This document shows positions 41,553-53,600 of a DNA stretch of 64,000 nt, in pieces. Both the position numbers and the translations under genes were made by a program. The notes under the pieces are model-generated. The model saw nothing but the letters and a program-made list of their open reading frames with translations. It did no database searches and was not told the DNA's origin. Position 1 is the first letter of the stretch, and each line of letters starts with the position of its first letter. The DNA comes from Xenopus tropicalis (lineage: Eukaryota > Chordata > Amphibia > Anura > Pipidae): positions 20,600,482 through 20,664,481 of the forward strand of contig NC_030681.2 in the NCBI RefSeq assembly GCF_000004195.4, read 5' to 3'.

Positions 41553-43499
41553 AAGGAGCTGGATTTCCATTGTGTAGCAGACCCTACTGTTTAGTCTAGT
41601 ATATCACTGTATTTATGCCAATTTGGCAGTCAACAATGTTCTGTTTTTTTCTATATACACAGAAGTACAGATGTAGTATGGTCCCTAGCAGAAGGACCCC
41701 TGTACTGGGGTTTATAGACCATTTAAGAACACTTTAAGAATCCAGACACTCCTTCTAATTACTGTAATTGGCTGTCTAGGTCCATACAGAATGGACTTTC
41801 AGATTAGAGAATGGCAGAACTTGATTGGCCTGTACAGAACCCTCTCAACTCAACTGAATGCCTGTGGGATGAATTGGACACCTACTGCAAGCCAACCCAC
41901 CTTCTACAGATGCCCTAACATCAGTGCCCAGCCACTTAGGGCCCTGACTCAGGTGGAAGTACCACTGAGCCTGGGATCAACAGGGCCCCAGTAAAGCCTT
42001 CTACCCTAGAGTCTGCATATAGCTCTAGTGAAGTCGGGGACAGGGACCCCGTGAATGAGGAGTAGTAAGTATTAGGATAATACCTATAAGAGCACTTTCT
42101 AAGAAAGTGAGATAGGGAGATTAGATAAAAAAGAGCAGTTATGGCTCCAACAAGGAAAGATTAGCTGGAAGTACTCTTCCCAACAGGCACTGTTGCCTTT
42201 AGGGCAGGACACAGCAGGTATCAGGTCAGTTCTCATCCCAGATCCATAGCTGGCTGTGAAGGAACCTTGACCGCTATGGTACACATCCTGAGGACACAGA
42301 TACTTGCTGGGCTACTCTCCACAGGGTGCCGTGCTGGTTGGGGGTCTGTACCTTGCCCACCCTCGGCTGAGGTGGGATAAACTGGTGGACACCATATCTT
42401 TCTACCTTCTGTGCAATTATCTTATTACTCCTCTGAGTGAATATTGCTATAACCCTGTAGATCATTTGTCTTGGACAATAAACAAGTTAAGTTCTGGTTT
42501 ACCACAAAGAACCTTCTGGCACCCATTTTTTTGTTTGCTTTGCACACAGCCTAAGTGAGTTGTAGTTGCACTACACCACAAGGATATTTCCACATAGCGA
42601 AAGCCCATCTGGTGTGTAGAGTCCTATGTACCCCATGCTCTAAAGCCTATCTAGCTGGTGTTGCTTGTTTTTACAGCCAAATAGGGGTTACACAGGTTTT
42701 CCAAAAAATGTTGTGATTTATTTCAATGAGGCGTGCTTTACATTCTGCCCCCCAAGTAAAATAGCCTTTACATGTCTTTTAATATTGATTTTGGAATAGG
42801 GTGTAGGACCTGCAGGTGTCCATATCCTTTTGACAATATAGTTTATTTATGATCTGGACATTGTTGAATGGTCTTTGTAGCCATTCGATAGGCTGGGGGC
42901 CCTAAAATATTTTGAAGGGCTATATCTGCCCAAAGTGGTATCCAGTTGGACAATACCAATTTAATTAACTACTAATACTACACTAGTAGAAACTTACTAC
43001 TAACACTACACTAGTAGAAATGAGGTTATGCAGCAGCGCCCGTGCAAATATACATTACATACATTACAGTAAAACAGAAGGAGTGGCTGTTTGTAAAAAA
43101 CATATATTATTAGTAAAAATACACATTTGTCAGTATTTAGCAAATGCGTCTCTTCAAAAACATGAACATAATATAAAATACATACCTGCAGAAATGGAGC
43201 TTATTACTACATACATGCAGAAGACCAATATTAACCTAAAAAAACATAATATTAATTATACACAGGGACAGTTCCACAAAAGTACTTTTATAAACTGTAA
43301 CATTTCCACATTTCTAAATAAAAACACAAAGAGAGCATTTTATATCACCCAGATATTCACAAAAGAGGGCAAGTAAAGTGATATTCCCTTGAGGGTGGAT
43401 ACCAATGTTTTAGCCCACATGAATATCATTTTTAACCCTAGCCCCAGGGCTGTAGAGTAAAAATAATAACATCAAAGACAAAATACTAATTTTTACTTT
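41553..43499. other. Unrecognised DNA upstream of the last visible EGF exon
   Basis: I searched the minus strand for a signal-peptide exon or further cbEGF exons and found none that I can support. The 60-118 aa ORFs here have no domain character. Confidence 0.4.
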
Positions 43500-43835
43500 A
43501 CTGTGCATTCCATGTATAATACCCCAAGAACCAAGGCAGGATAAATGTAGTACCAGTGTCACCTTTCAGGATAAAATCAATCAATTTTATATAAAATTCC
43601 CCAAAACACATGACAAGGTAAATACAGTCACAATTTCATACACAGTGCAGGATATATACAGTGTCAGTGCCATATATAATGCCCCGGAATACATGGTAGA
43701 ATAAATAAAGTGCCAGTTCCATGTATAATACCCGCAGAATGCATGGCAAGATAAATATAGTAGGAATTTCATGTATTATAAACCAAGAGCATCTGGCAGG
43801 ATAAATGCAGTGGCAACTTCATGTGTAATACTTTC
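43500..43835. repeat. Degenerate tandem repeat, unit about 50 bp
   Basis: The phrase CATGTATAATACCC, followed by an A/G-rich stretch and GATAAATNNAGT, recurs at about 43,510, 43,670, 43,720, 43,770 and 43,820 with many substitutions. Confidence 0.6.
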
Positions 43836-43959
43836 TCTCTGTTTGCCATAGAAAAGGAGGAGACTTAACCTTTCCAACCTTTATTAAAATCTACCCTCTG
43901 AGATTTCTCTGGGCTTTCCTAAGCAGAGCAACATCAGAAGAGTGTCCTTTATCTAAAAC

Positions 43960-44130
43960 TTTCAATCAGGCTGGTTGGCAGAACTGACCAGCAGGTGGTG
44001 CTGTTGTTCCATTATATTGGCAGTGTAAAAAATTAAAGTGAACAGTTTTTAGAACTGCAAATGTGTTTAAAAGAGCTTAAAAGAGCTCTAAGCAATTATA
44101 CATTAGTTTGTTTTGAGGGTTTAGATTTTA
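43960..44130 (-). repeat. Interspersed repeat with CCACCTGCTGG motif, inverted copy
   Basis: GACCAGCAGGTGGTGCTG and the following sequence are the reverse complement of the repeats at 9,715 and 19,080. Confidence 0.45.
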
Positions 44131-45235
44131 TGTAATACATAAAATAAGGCAAATACTTACCACTGCATCATTCATCCACCTTAGATTGTTTTATTAGTAG
44201 CAGCAAATATCCTTACTTTACATACAGATACTTATATATGTTGGCTCAGCATTTTGCATTTTGGTCAATGCATTTTGGAAAGTAAACCTGCAAAAACAAA
44301 AATTATGTACATGAGGTTGAAAAACGACCCCTTCCCATGAAATCCAAACTTTTTGTCTAAGGGAAACCTACCTGCTGTCAGACAATCCAGAGGAAAGTGG
44401 AAAACATCATCTGAAGCCTCTCCAGTTTTCCTCAGAGGGTAAAAAAATGCTTCCTAACTCCAAGTCGGCAATTGGACCAATCCTTGAATCATCTAGGTGC
44501 TAAGAGTTAATTTCAGCAATCCTGTATTTTATCACTTGGCTTCCAGCCCTTTCTTGTACCTGGTGCATATGTATTTATGAGGACAAGGAGGAGATCATGA
44601 GGAAGTTCTGAGAAATAAGAATATTCACCTTGTGAAGAAGCAGCCAACCAAATTGGCATTTAGCTTTACCCAATACAGTGCAGGGCCAAAGATTGCAGTA
44701 GCCCAAGGCAAGCCCCAGCCCCAAACCCCACCTGTCTCCTCTGCTATGAAACCAACCAATGGGGACAGGGGTGTGCACAACCGATTCCTGAGGACCTAGA
44801 GATGGGCCAAATGTAGGGAATGCAGGCACTGTTGTGCCATAGACAGGTGCCGGTTTGGCTACCTCTAGTTCCAGCCCTGAACTGACATAGTTCTCTAAAC
44901 CTCGACACAGAGGACACCAGACAAGCAGATCTTTTCCCAGTTCCACCATGCAGGATGTGGCCAACACTGGGCTGATCAAAGTGCTTGACTGTATGTTACC
45001 ATTTAGGTTGCCCATGTAGGAGAGAATTGCAAGCATGACCGGCGCCGTCCTCACTCAATTACTTTTTTCAGCCATTCCAACTGATATAACACCAAGAGCC
45101 CAAACTGATATTGGTTGTGACAGTCTGGAATCAATATGGAGAGGCAGTCTGTCTTCATTAATTAGTGACATAATTAATCATTTATCATTCAACTTACAAT
45201 GATAAGTCTGCATACACAGAAGTAAAACATCTGGG
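44131..45235. other. Unrecognised stretch
   Basis: A 159-codon open frame on the minus strand (44,575-45,054) has no recognisable domain, no splice context and a composition like a random open frame. I do not call it a gene. Confidence 0.4.
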
Positions 45236-45696
45236 ACACTGGTGTCAAACAAAAAGATCGAGAAGCCTAAAGAGATGGTCATTGACTTCAGAAAGAACTC
45301 TGCTGTTCACTTTCAGCTGTACATCGATGGCTCCACAGTTGAGAAGTTCCTAGGAGTATACATGGTGGGCGACATCTCCTGAACACTAAACACCACCTCC
45401 ATCACCAAGATGGCTCAACAACATCTACACTTTCTATGAAAGCTAAAAGAAGGCCAATCTTCCTCAAATCATTCTATCAAGGTACCAGTGAGAGTGTTCC
45501 CTGTAGCTACATCATGGTCTGGTTTGGAAATTGCACTGCTGCTGAATAAAAGTCCTTACAGTGAATGGTGAAGAACATCCATCTCCCAATTCCTACCAGA
45601 AACACCTTATCAATGTGCAAACAGCATAGCAGAGGATATTTTTCATTGGTGTATGGTTTGTATTGACAATAAAGAAACCTTGAATCTTGAAATCCA
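45236..45696 (+). mobile_element. Non-LTR retrotransposon 3' fragment (L2/Rex-like)
   Basis: Translations give KEMVIDFRKNSAVHFQLYID followed by GSTVEKFLGVYMVGDIS, the 'K[TS]KEM.vDFR...I.G..Ve.v..FkfLGv' block of reverse transcriptases. Next come tttctatgaaagctaaaaga-type RT end motifs, and the 3' end TTGACAATAAAGAAACCTTG resembles the tails of such elements. Frameshifts show it is dead. Confidence 0.7.
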
Positions 45697-46055
45697 GACA
45701 CAAAAGAGCATTATTTTGTTTGGCTTTGTGCAGTTGGTCTTATGGCAAAGAAATTACTCTACAAGTACATCATAATCTCCAGTAAGGATTCACATAATCT
45801 TGGTAGGGACACAAGCAAAGTGCACCCAATACTTTTGCTCTATATCCTTTACAATAATCTACAGTGATTATCTTTTGTCATTGGAGTGTTGGAATTACAT
45901 AAAAGTGCCAGAGAAGGCATGGGCGAGCTTCCCAGTGACTTATAGGTGCATTCCTTATGGTGGAAAGCCTCCTGCAGACTGTAATAAATAGGACAACCAC
46001 CAATTCCAAGTAAATTAAAGTTATCTGTGTAACTGTAAATGAAAGCAGTATTTCT

Positions 46056-46293
46056 TTACCCCATTCTGCTCTCTGGTTCTGACTCTTCAGTGTCAGTGCT
46101 CGTCCATGTCTGTTTATCAGCCACTTGGTTTAAGAGTAAGAACAAGCAGCCAGTAGCAATTACATTTACAAAGAATAAGAATGCTACACCTAAACCAAAC
46201 CATGAAAGTGCACCCCAGTAAGCAGACCAGTTGGAGTAATAAAACACATACCTTGCTTGCCAGCTGTTTGTCACATCAAGACATAGGATTTTG
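46056..46293 (-). CDS. Probable terminal exon of an unidentified multi-pass membrane protein gene
   Basis: On the minus strand a strong acceptor (cttcttttttcag) is followed by 238 nt open to a TAA stop (46056-46058); the exon would start after two bases of a codon. It encodes KILCLDVTNSWQARYVFYY, then WGALSWFGLGVAFLFFVNVI and ATGCLFLLL (one long hydrophobic helix), and a polar acidic tail TSTDTEESEPESRMG. The composition looks like the last helix and cytoplasmic tail of a four-pass membrane protein, such as the TMEM179 group, but I cannot name it. No upstream exon was recognised, so it could also be a relic. Confidence 0.45.
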
Positions 46294-46331
46294 CTGAAAA
46301 AAGAAGCAAAGACATAGTTTGTACCTTCCAT

Positions 46332-47415
46332 GTAACTGGGAAAGAACCGATGCCCTCTGACGTTTTATTGTTTCTTCACTTGAACAACATATGATTTGTG
46401 TTTCAAAAATTACACCCATATTTGTTAAAATTGTTATTTTACCTTTCCCCTAAGGGGATGGTAACTCCCTATTGCTTTGTCCTTTCAGGTCACTAAATGC
46501 TCCACTTTGGTAATCCAATCTAGTTATCCCTCAGAAGGAAGCCAGGCTTTTCAGCCCTGAGAGGTAACTAGATCATGATAATGCTTTGTATTCAGCCTCT
46601 TGGCAAACCTTTAGGCAAGCGAGGTGAATGCTTAACATTTCCAAAATGTATCACTTTGGCATTCTTTTGTGATCATTTACATTCAAGAGAACCATGGAAA
46701 TCCCAAGTGCAATTACATGACTTTTATCGGCTTTGGATTTCATTAAGTCATTAAAAGATGATTAATAAGAGATCCTCTTCTTTGGTTAACATTAGATATT
46801 AGACTGTAGGGGTAATTTATGAATGAACCTGCAAGTGGATGCAACGGTGAGTGCATATAGATGCAATTTATTAAGTTACTGGTGTCTAAGCTTTTCCACG
46901 TGATTGCCAATGTGTCCATCCTGCCTCCTCTATGAATGGCGAGGACTTCGCCTGTTGACACTGGAGATTGCTGGAGCTAACACCAATCTGGACCTGGCGG
47001 TAGCTCCAAGGTTCCCGCAGCAGGTTGTGTTACTAGGAGCAGCAGATTTGTGCCCAGAGAATAGGATGTACATGCAAGAAGTGGCACATTGCCCACTATG
47101 AAACTACAAGAAAAAACTTGGGTGCAATTGCAACTCTGAGAGTGGCTGTAATTATAGAAACAGCAAGTTGTGTCAGAACTTTCACTTGCTAAGCAGCGTC
47201 AATCCCATGACCTCTAATTAATTAATTACGACATACAACTTGTACAACCAAAGAGGGAACACTTTGAACTACGGCCAAACACTCTACCCACTAACAACAA
47301 CGGCCTGTTTCCCTCTCCTCCTGTGAATCTATAACACTCATATATTGGTATGACATGTAGTTTCTCTTTTCCCCTAGACTAGTAGATTTATGGCCAATTT
47401 AATATAATGGTGAGA
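46332..47415. other. Unrecognised stretch between the membrane-protein exon and the tRNA cluster
   Basis: No upstream exon of the 46,056 gene and no element with defined ends was found. Around 47,250 a few phrases faintly recall tRNA sequence, but too weakly to call. Confidence 0.35.
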
Positions 47416-47487
47416 AGGGGGCACCCGGATTTGAACCAGGGACCTCTTGATCTGCAGTCAAATGCTCTACCACTGAGCTATACCCGC
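47416..47487 (-). tRNA. tRNA-Cys (GCA), acceptor-stem mismatch
   Basis: The 72-nt minus-strand sequence folds as a cloverleaf: A box TAGCTCAGTGG, anticodon loop CTGCAGA with anticodon GCA, B box GGTTCAAATCC, discriminator T. The 5' end reads GCGGGTA against TGCCCCC, leaving a C-C mismatch at the second acceptor pair. All other copies that look intact have GGGGGTA, so this one may be inactive. Confidence 0.8.
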
Positions 47488-47615
47488 AATTATGCGTGAG
47501 GTGTGACTTTATCACACAGGTGAGGTATAAACAAACATAAGGAAGGTGACTGTACAGTTTGGTTTTTCCGTTCCAACCAGATCCTCCTCCTTTCATTTTA
47601 TCATTTTATAGCTTA

Positions 47616-47830
47616 GTTGCCCTTTTTCTGCCTTCCCTCTATTTCACCATTGACCCTTTTGACTATCTTCTATATGGGGCCTTACCAGAGCTTTATCAAG
47701 TGGAAGAATCACTGTCCTATGCAGCCTATGATTAAGTGCCCAGATAGGCACGAAACGCGCAAGGCTTAAGCATTTATGTGTATTCTTCAATAAATACCTG
47801 TGATTTTACTTGTGATTTCCGGAGTGCCTG
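47616..47830. repeat. Frog interspersed repeat (GGGGCCTTACCAGAGC family)
   Basis: CATATGGGGCCTTACCAGAG and CTTTATCAAGTGGAAGAAT-type sequence recurs at 54,298-54,560. The locus here continues into GATAGGCACGAAACGCGCAA. Unclassified. Confidence 0.5.
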
Positions 47831-48929
47831 CCTATCTCATCTTTGTGCTTCCTATATGGCTCCCTTATGCTGAGGGTCTGGGGCATGAGCACCCGGACCA
47901 TACCAAATACATGGGTAAGCTTTTCTTCTACTTCTCAAGGCTTAGATCTATATATATTTTTGGATTTATAAGCACTGTCCTACCTTGTGAAGTTTTGTGA
48001 AGATATATTGGCTGGTGTGTGTGTGTTAATCCTGGCATTTTATTCTACTTCCTGTGGTTCAGTGTGGGTTTTGGTAATTCAGAAGTATTACCCCCTACAC
48101 ATAGACAACACACTGCATTGAGGCTTAATGGTCATTTGTCTTTTAATTACCACTAACTTTAGCTATAAGGTTAATGCAGAGAATCACCTGAAATGTAGCA
48201 GCTCCCATAGATGTGTAAAGGGGACATTAAAAGCTGTATAATGAATTCTTTTTTTATGAACAGATACTATACTTACCAATTATAATGCTATTTAAAAATC
48301 CCATATGTCAATCATCTATTGCTTGCCCCGCCTCTATTCCTTAGGCATAAAGGCAGGGCAGACAATTCATTTCAATTTTCATTTAGTACTTTTCAAGATA
48401 TCACTGCAGTCTTCACGTTCTCCCTCCCTCTTTACCATCTAATTGTAAATCAGGTCCCCTATTCCGGCACATAAACACGATTTTGGGGCGATACAAATCT
48501 TGCCTTAATAACAGTGCCCACAAAATGGCACCTGCCTACTTGCTGTGAATTCCAAGACTGCGGGAATCAAGATATAAATAATTAAAATAGTGTAAATGAA
48601 GTTTATTTTACTTAACAGACTATGAAAAAATAGCTTACACTGCTCCACACTAATTTAGGGTGGTTTCAGGTATTTCTCTGTCAGCTAGAATAAACTGTGC
48701 AAAACTGCCACATGTGCCATTAGCCAGCTTGTACAATAAAGGATGTATAGATATATGCACAGAGCACACCTTGACCTCTGTGATAAATAACTCCAGATCC
48801 TAAATACATTATACAGTGAGGGGCAGAAGTAGTGGCACCCAAAATACATTAAATACAGTGAGAGACAGAGGGCAGTGGCACCACAAATGCATTAAAAACT
48901 GTGAGAAGCAATCAGAACTTCAGCCCCAA

Positions 48930-49221
48930 ATACCCTGTTTTGCTATTATGTAACTTGGGTCGTATTGACAGTACATTGAGCAGAAAAAACAATAGGTTAT
49001 CTGAAAGCAGTTCTATTGTGTAGTGCTGGTTCCTTCTGAAAGCTCAGACTCAGGCACAATGCGCTGAGATGGCGCCTACACACCAATATTACAGCTACAA
49101 ATACATTTGTTGGTTCAAGAATGAAAGTTTAAATGGTAGGGTGAATTATTTGCTATGTAAACAGTGTAATTTATAAAAAAAAGAAAAGTATATCATAAAA
49201 ATCATGACAGAATCCCTGTAA
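48930..49221. repeat. Interspersed repeat, Kolobok-like end
   Basis: The block CTGTTTTGCTATTATG, CTGAAAGCAGTTCTA, GAAAGCTCAGACTCAGGCAC and CACCAATATTACAGCTA recurs at 62,015-62,301. Right ends AATCCCTGTAA and TATCCCTTTAA resemble a TTAAAGGGAT terminus. Confidence 0.55.
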
Positions 49222-49842
49222 TGCAGTTTATTATGCTTGAGGGGCACCAAATTACATTCTTGTACAGGGCCACCAAAGGCTAACTGGGTTTCCGAATGGG
49301 ACTCTGATTAACTATATAATACTTATAACCAGAAAAGCATTATAATAAACATATCACTGCTATTTATCCACCATACTGAATGTAGGTTAAATCCCAAATG
49401 ATTTTATACAGGCCTGGTCTTGAATCTCAGTCTGGACCTCATTTTATATAATGGTGAGAAGAATGGAGTCAAGTAACTTTATAGCTGTATGCTGTTTCCC
49501 AGTGTGAATAACATAAGTCAAACCAGTTCTTTTTATAAATACAAAAATGCACTCAAAATATAAATAACAATAACTAAACCTACTTCCTTGGGACCAATGC
49601 CCCCCCTTATTCCTTTTCAACTTGTGTGCTCATTTTTTAAAACTGTGTCAGAACTAATACAAAATGTTGGGTTTTCGCACGAGCGCACAGCTTAAAGGCA
49701 ACAAAAAAATAATTAATTAGTTACAGGGTATTGCCCTGTATTTGCTAGTTCAAGCTGCTTCTACAGGATATAGTATGATATGGCGTTTGCTTTTTACCCC
49801 AAAGGCTAGCAGTTACATCACCAATTTAATATGGGGGGGAAA

Positions 49843-49914
49843 AGGGGGCACCCGGATTTGAACCAGGGACCTCTTGATCTGCAGTCAAATGCTCTACCCC
49901 TGAGCTATACCCCC
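49843..49914 (-). tRNA. tRNA-Cys (GCA)
   Basis: A full-length copy with a perfect acceptor stem GGGGGTA/TGCCCCC. The D loop reads AGGGG instead of AGTGG. It is one of the few copies followed at once by a short T run (TTTT including the discriminator base) that could act as a Pol III terminator. Confidence 0.92.
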
Positions 49915-50026
49915 ATCCACATACAGGTAGTGGCTTTTCCAGGCAGCTGTGCTCTTAACAAACATTAGGATGGTGACTGTACAGCTTTGTTTATCTATTT
50001 CAAACAGGTCCTACGCCTTCCTGTTT

Positions 50027-50330
50027 GTTAAAGGAACAGTAAAACCAAAAAATGAAAGTGTATCAAAATAATATATTACGTACTATTGCCCTGCACTGGT
50101 AAAAGTTGTGTGTTTGTTTCAGAAAGACTACTATAGTTTATATAAAAAAAGCTGCTGTGTAGCCCCGGGGGCAGCCATTCAAGCTGGAAAAAAGGAGAAA
50201 AGGCACAGGTTACATAGCAGATAACAGAGAAGTTGCATAGATTCCCATTGTATTCTACACAGTTTATCTGTCATCTGCTTATGTAACCTGTGCCTTTTCT
50301 CCTTTTTTCCAATTTAGGAATTTTTATTTG
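50027..50330. repeat. TTAAAGGAACAGT element with long inner hairpin
   Basis: It begins TTAAAGGAACAGTAAAACC, a Kolobok-like start. Inside, GGAGAAAAGGCACAGGTTAC and GTAACCTGTGCCTTTTCTCC are inverted over more than 40 bp with the flanking AAAAAAG/CTTTTTT. Confidence 0.6.
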
Positions 50331-50392
50331 TGGTTAACATTACAGGCTGTTTTAAAGGCAGAGCCCACACTTTATTTCAGTGTAATAGCAGG

Positions 50393-50455
50393 CAGGGGGC
50401 ACACAGATTAAAACTAGGGACCTCTTGTGCACTCTGTTTCTCAGCTGCACTGCTC
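50393..50455 (-). pseudogene. Decayed tRNA-Cys remnant
   Basis: The plus strand reads AGGGGGCACACAGATTAAAA and then CTAGGGACCTCTTGTGC, which matches the 3' half of the tRNA-Cys copies with many changes. The 5' half is lost. Confidence 0.45.
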
Positions 50456-50696
50456 TGGAACCTTTAGCATTGTGATAATCTTCTTGCATCCCTGCAAGCT
50501 CCGGTTCTGTAATCAACTGTAATTGTGCTTTTAAATATATATTCTTGTTGGTGTTTTTTGCACTTTCTTTTTCTCTTACTTTTGTCAGTGCTTTGTTAAT
50601 TTCTAGTTAGTTACAGTGGAGCCCTCCTGAGACTGCATAGCTGGGAAACCAATGTTGTGTATCAGTGCCAGTGTTATAGTGCCAGGGCCTGAATAT

Positions 50697-51165
50697 CTGC
50701 CCTCAGTACCCACTGCCCTTCACTGTATATAATGTGCCTGTTGTGCCAGTACCCACTGCCCTTCACTGTATATAATGTGTCTGCTGTGCCAGTACCCACT
50801 GCCCTTCACTGTATATAATGTGCCTGTTGTGCCAGTACCCACTGCCCTTCACTGTATATAATGTGTCTGCTATGCTAGTACCCACTGCCCTTCACTGTAT
50901 ATAATGTGCTCATTGTGCCAGTACCCACTGCCCTTCACTGTATATAATGTGCTCATTGTGCCGTACCCACTGCCCTTCACTGAATATAATGTGCCTGTTG
51001 TGCCAGTACCCACTGCCATTCACTGTATATAATGTGCCTTTTGTGCCAGTACCCACTGCCCTTCACTATATATAATGTGCCTGTTGTGCCAGTACCCAAT
51101 GCCCTTCATTGAATATAATGTGCCTGTTGTGCCAGTACCCACTGCCCTTCACTGTAAATAATGTG
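50697..51165. repeat. 43-bp minisatellite, about 11 copies
   Basis: The unit CACTGCCCTTCACTGTATAT, AATGTGCCTGTTGTGCCAGT, ACC (43 bp) repeats with a few variants (GTGCTCATTG, GTGTCTGCTG). Confidence 0.93.
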
Positions 51166-51252
51166 CTGGTTTTGTAAATATAAACGGCAGCTTTCTGAAT
51201 ATAATTTGCCGGGGTGCCACTACCTATAAAACTAAAACACATTCACATAGAT

Positions 51253-52746
51253 CAGTGCTGTCCAACTGGCCCGCGACCCCCCTCTGTGTGGCCCCCCACC
51301 TGTCTGGCTGCTTTGATGGCTTACTCTTGTGTAAGCTTTAAATGGTATCAGTACTGTGATTAACTGGCCCCCTGCATGGTTCTCACCTCAGATTCAGGCT
51401 GTAATCCCTCTGTATTGTTTAAATATGTAATCCCCTGTGTTGTTCACACCTTTTAATCTCTGCATTGTTCACCCCCTGCAGTGTTCACACCTCAGGCTCA
51501 GGCTGCAATCACCCATATTGTTCCCCTGTTCACACCTCAGGAGCAGTAGAAACCCACAAATAATCCCTGCATACTACAAAAAGAACATATACTGAGGTGG
51601 TACTTCAATTAAAAAGTTTTTTAATATATAGTTATTGTGCAGACTGTAGGAGCAATGCCAGCATTGTGTCACTGTAGGCTGCCTGTGTGTGCCATACACA
51701 CAGGCATCATAGGGCAAGCAGAATATGGCACACACAGGCAGGGTAGGGAAGGCAGAGTATGGCACACACAGGCAGGGTAGGGAAGGCAGAGTATGGCACA
51801 CACAGGCAGGGTAGGGAAGGCAGAGTATGGCACACACAGGCAGGGTAGGGAAGGCAGAGTATGGCACACACAGGCCAAGTATGGCACAAACCAGCCAAGA
51901 ATGGCAAACACAGTGAAAGTATGGCACATGCAGGCAGGGTAGGGAAGGAAGAGTATGGCACACACAGGCCAAGTATGGCACAAACCAGCCAAGTATGGCA
52001 CACAGGCAGGGTAGGGAAGGCAGAGTATGGCACACACAGGCAGGGTAGGGAAGGCAGAGTATGGCACACACAGGAAGGGTAGGGAAGGCAGAGTATGGCA
52101 CACACAGGCAGGGTAGGGAAGGCAGAGTATGGCACACACAGGCCAAGTATGGCACAAACCAGCCAAGAATGGCAAACACAGTGAAAGTATGGCACATGCA
52201 GGCAGGGTAGGGAAGGAAGAGTATGGCACACACAGGCCAAGTATGGCACAAACCAGCCAAGTATGGCACACAGGCAGGGTAGGGAAGGCAGAGTATGGCA
52301 CACACAGGCAGGGTAGGGAAGGCAGAGTATGGCACACACAGGAAGGGTAGGGAAGGCAGAGTATGGCACACACAGGCCAAGTATGGCACAAACCAGCCAA
52401 GAATGGCAAACACAGTGAAAGTATGGCACATGCAGGCAGGGTAGGGAAGGAAGAGTATGGCACACACAGGCCAAGTATGGCACAAACCAGCCAAGTATGG
52501 CACACAGGCAGGGTAGGGAAGGCAGAGTATGGCACACACAGGCAGGGTAGGGCAGGCAGAGTATGGCAAGTTTTTGCTGTACTACAACCATTAATATGGG
52601 TATGGTCATGTGATAACATGGGTGTGGTTTCAAGTGGGTGCGGTTTCAAAAAGGGGAGTAGTCAAAACTGGCTTCCATTATCGGCCCTCCACCACGTAGG
52701 TCGGAAAAATTCCGGCCCTCGGTACCACAGAAGTTGGACAGCACTG
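51253..52746. mobile_element. Non-autonomous hAT element with perfect 8-bp duplication ACATAGAT and internal 34-bp minisatellite
   Basis: Ends CAGTGCTGTCCAACTGG and AGAAGTTGGACAGCACTG are inverted; ACATAGAT flanks both sides (51245-51252 and 52747-52754). The array fills 51,690-52,566. The non-array ends match the element at 58,229. Confidence 0.93.
51690..52566. repeat. 34-bp minisatellite with 268-bp higher-order unit
   Basis: The monomer is GAGTATGGCACACACAGGCA, GGGTAGGGAAGGCA (34 bp). A composite block containing GTATGGCACAAACCAGCCAA, GAATGGCAAACACAGTGAAA occurs three times with starts 268 and 234 bp apart, the difference being one monomer. Long open frames on both strands here are artefacts of the repeat. 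Confidence 0.95.
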
Positions 52747-53304
52747 ACATAGATAGAGAATCACTCACAGAAGTGTATGTATGAATATTTTTACATTCTA
52801 AGCATTTTAGGGTGAAAAAATCACTCCAACTGTACTTTTGCACAGTATCCCTGGGAGTCAGTGGGAACCACAAGAGGTAGGTGGGAGGTTTATTTTTACA
52901 CCAGCAGCGAATCCACTAAGTCTCACATTAGCTTTAGGTCAGTCTATGAATCGCCCATCTTTAGCCTCCCAAAACATAAAATTCACTCTCCTCCTATGGT
53001 CACAGGCCAGCAGATAAACACCACATCCCATAATAAGTTAATTGCCTTCTACTAAGGGCAGTTGCTTTTTTGCTTAAAAATGAAATTTGAGTGTTCTGCT
53101 GCCTGGTTTGACGTTATCTGAGGAGTCACATGTTACAGGAGGCACACCTGATTGGCACAGAGTAGCTCATAATCCTCAGCAAATCATTTTTTAATTAGAT
53201 TTCTTACAGTAAGTCATACTGATTTGGGAAATGAATGGAAAATGTGATATGGGCTTGTTGTTTTTTCTCAGACACAAATACACTGATTTAATATAAAGCT
53301 GAGA

Positions 53305-53376
53305 AGGGGGCACCCGGATTTGAACCAGGGACCTCTTGATCTGCAGTCAAATGCTCTACCACTGAGCTATACCCCC
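53305..53376 (-). tRNA. tRNA-Cys (GCA)
   Basis: The canonical copy: all stems pair, A box TAGCTCAGTGG, B box GGTTCAAATCC, anticodon GCA. Downstream on the minus strand is CTTCTCAGCTTTATATTAAA, a flank shared with several other copies and lacking a T4 run. Confidence 0.94.
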
Positions 53377-53536
53377 TTTACATAATAATTCAATACAGGT
53401 GTGGTGTAAATTTACATTGGGAAGGTGCCTGTAAGGCTTTGTTTAACTTACAATATTTACTTATGGCTCAGTGTGGCTGAATGTTGGTTATTTTTCCAGT
53501 TATATTTATTTCTTCCCAATCATCGAGGGCATATCC

Positions 53537-53600
53537 ACTCAAATATGGACTGGAGACCTATTAATCTGAAGTCAAAATATTTTACTACTACGTTATCTCC
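53537..53600 (-). pseudogene. Decayed tRNA-Cys remnant
   Basis: On the plus strand, GGAGACCTATTAATCTGAAG and TCAAAATATTTTACTACTAC follow the order of the tRNA-Cys copies with dense substitutions. It lies 160 bp from the intact gene at 53,305. Confidence 0.4.

Noticed and set aside
44575..45054. 159-codon frame on the minus strand
   Set aside because: No splice context, no domain, no codon signature; probably chance.
47247..47300. Faint tRNA-like sequence
   Set aside because: Only a few words (TTTGAACTACGG, CTCTACCCACT) resemble the tRNA-Cys copies; no stems can be drawn.
47399..47596. 65-codon frame containing SSVVEHLTADQEVPGSNPG
   Set aside because: This peptide is the well-known false translation of a tRNA gene; it covers the tRNA-Cys at 47,416. 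Similar false frames occur at 62,281 and 63,446.
51574..52649. Overlapping open frames up to 331 codons on the minus strand (CHTLPSLPCLCVPYS-like repeats)
   Set aside because: They are translations of the 34-bp minisatellite inside a hAT element. Several frames are open at once and the peptide repeats with the array.
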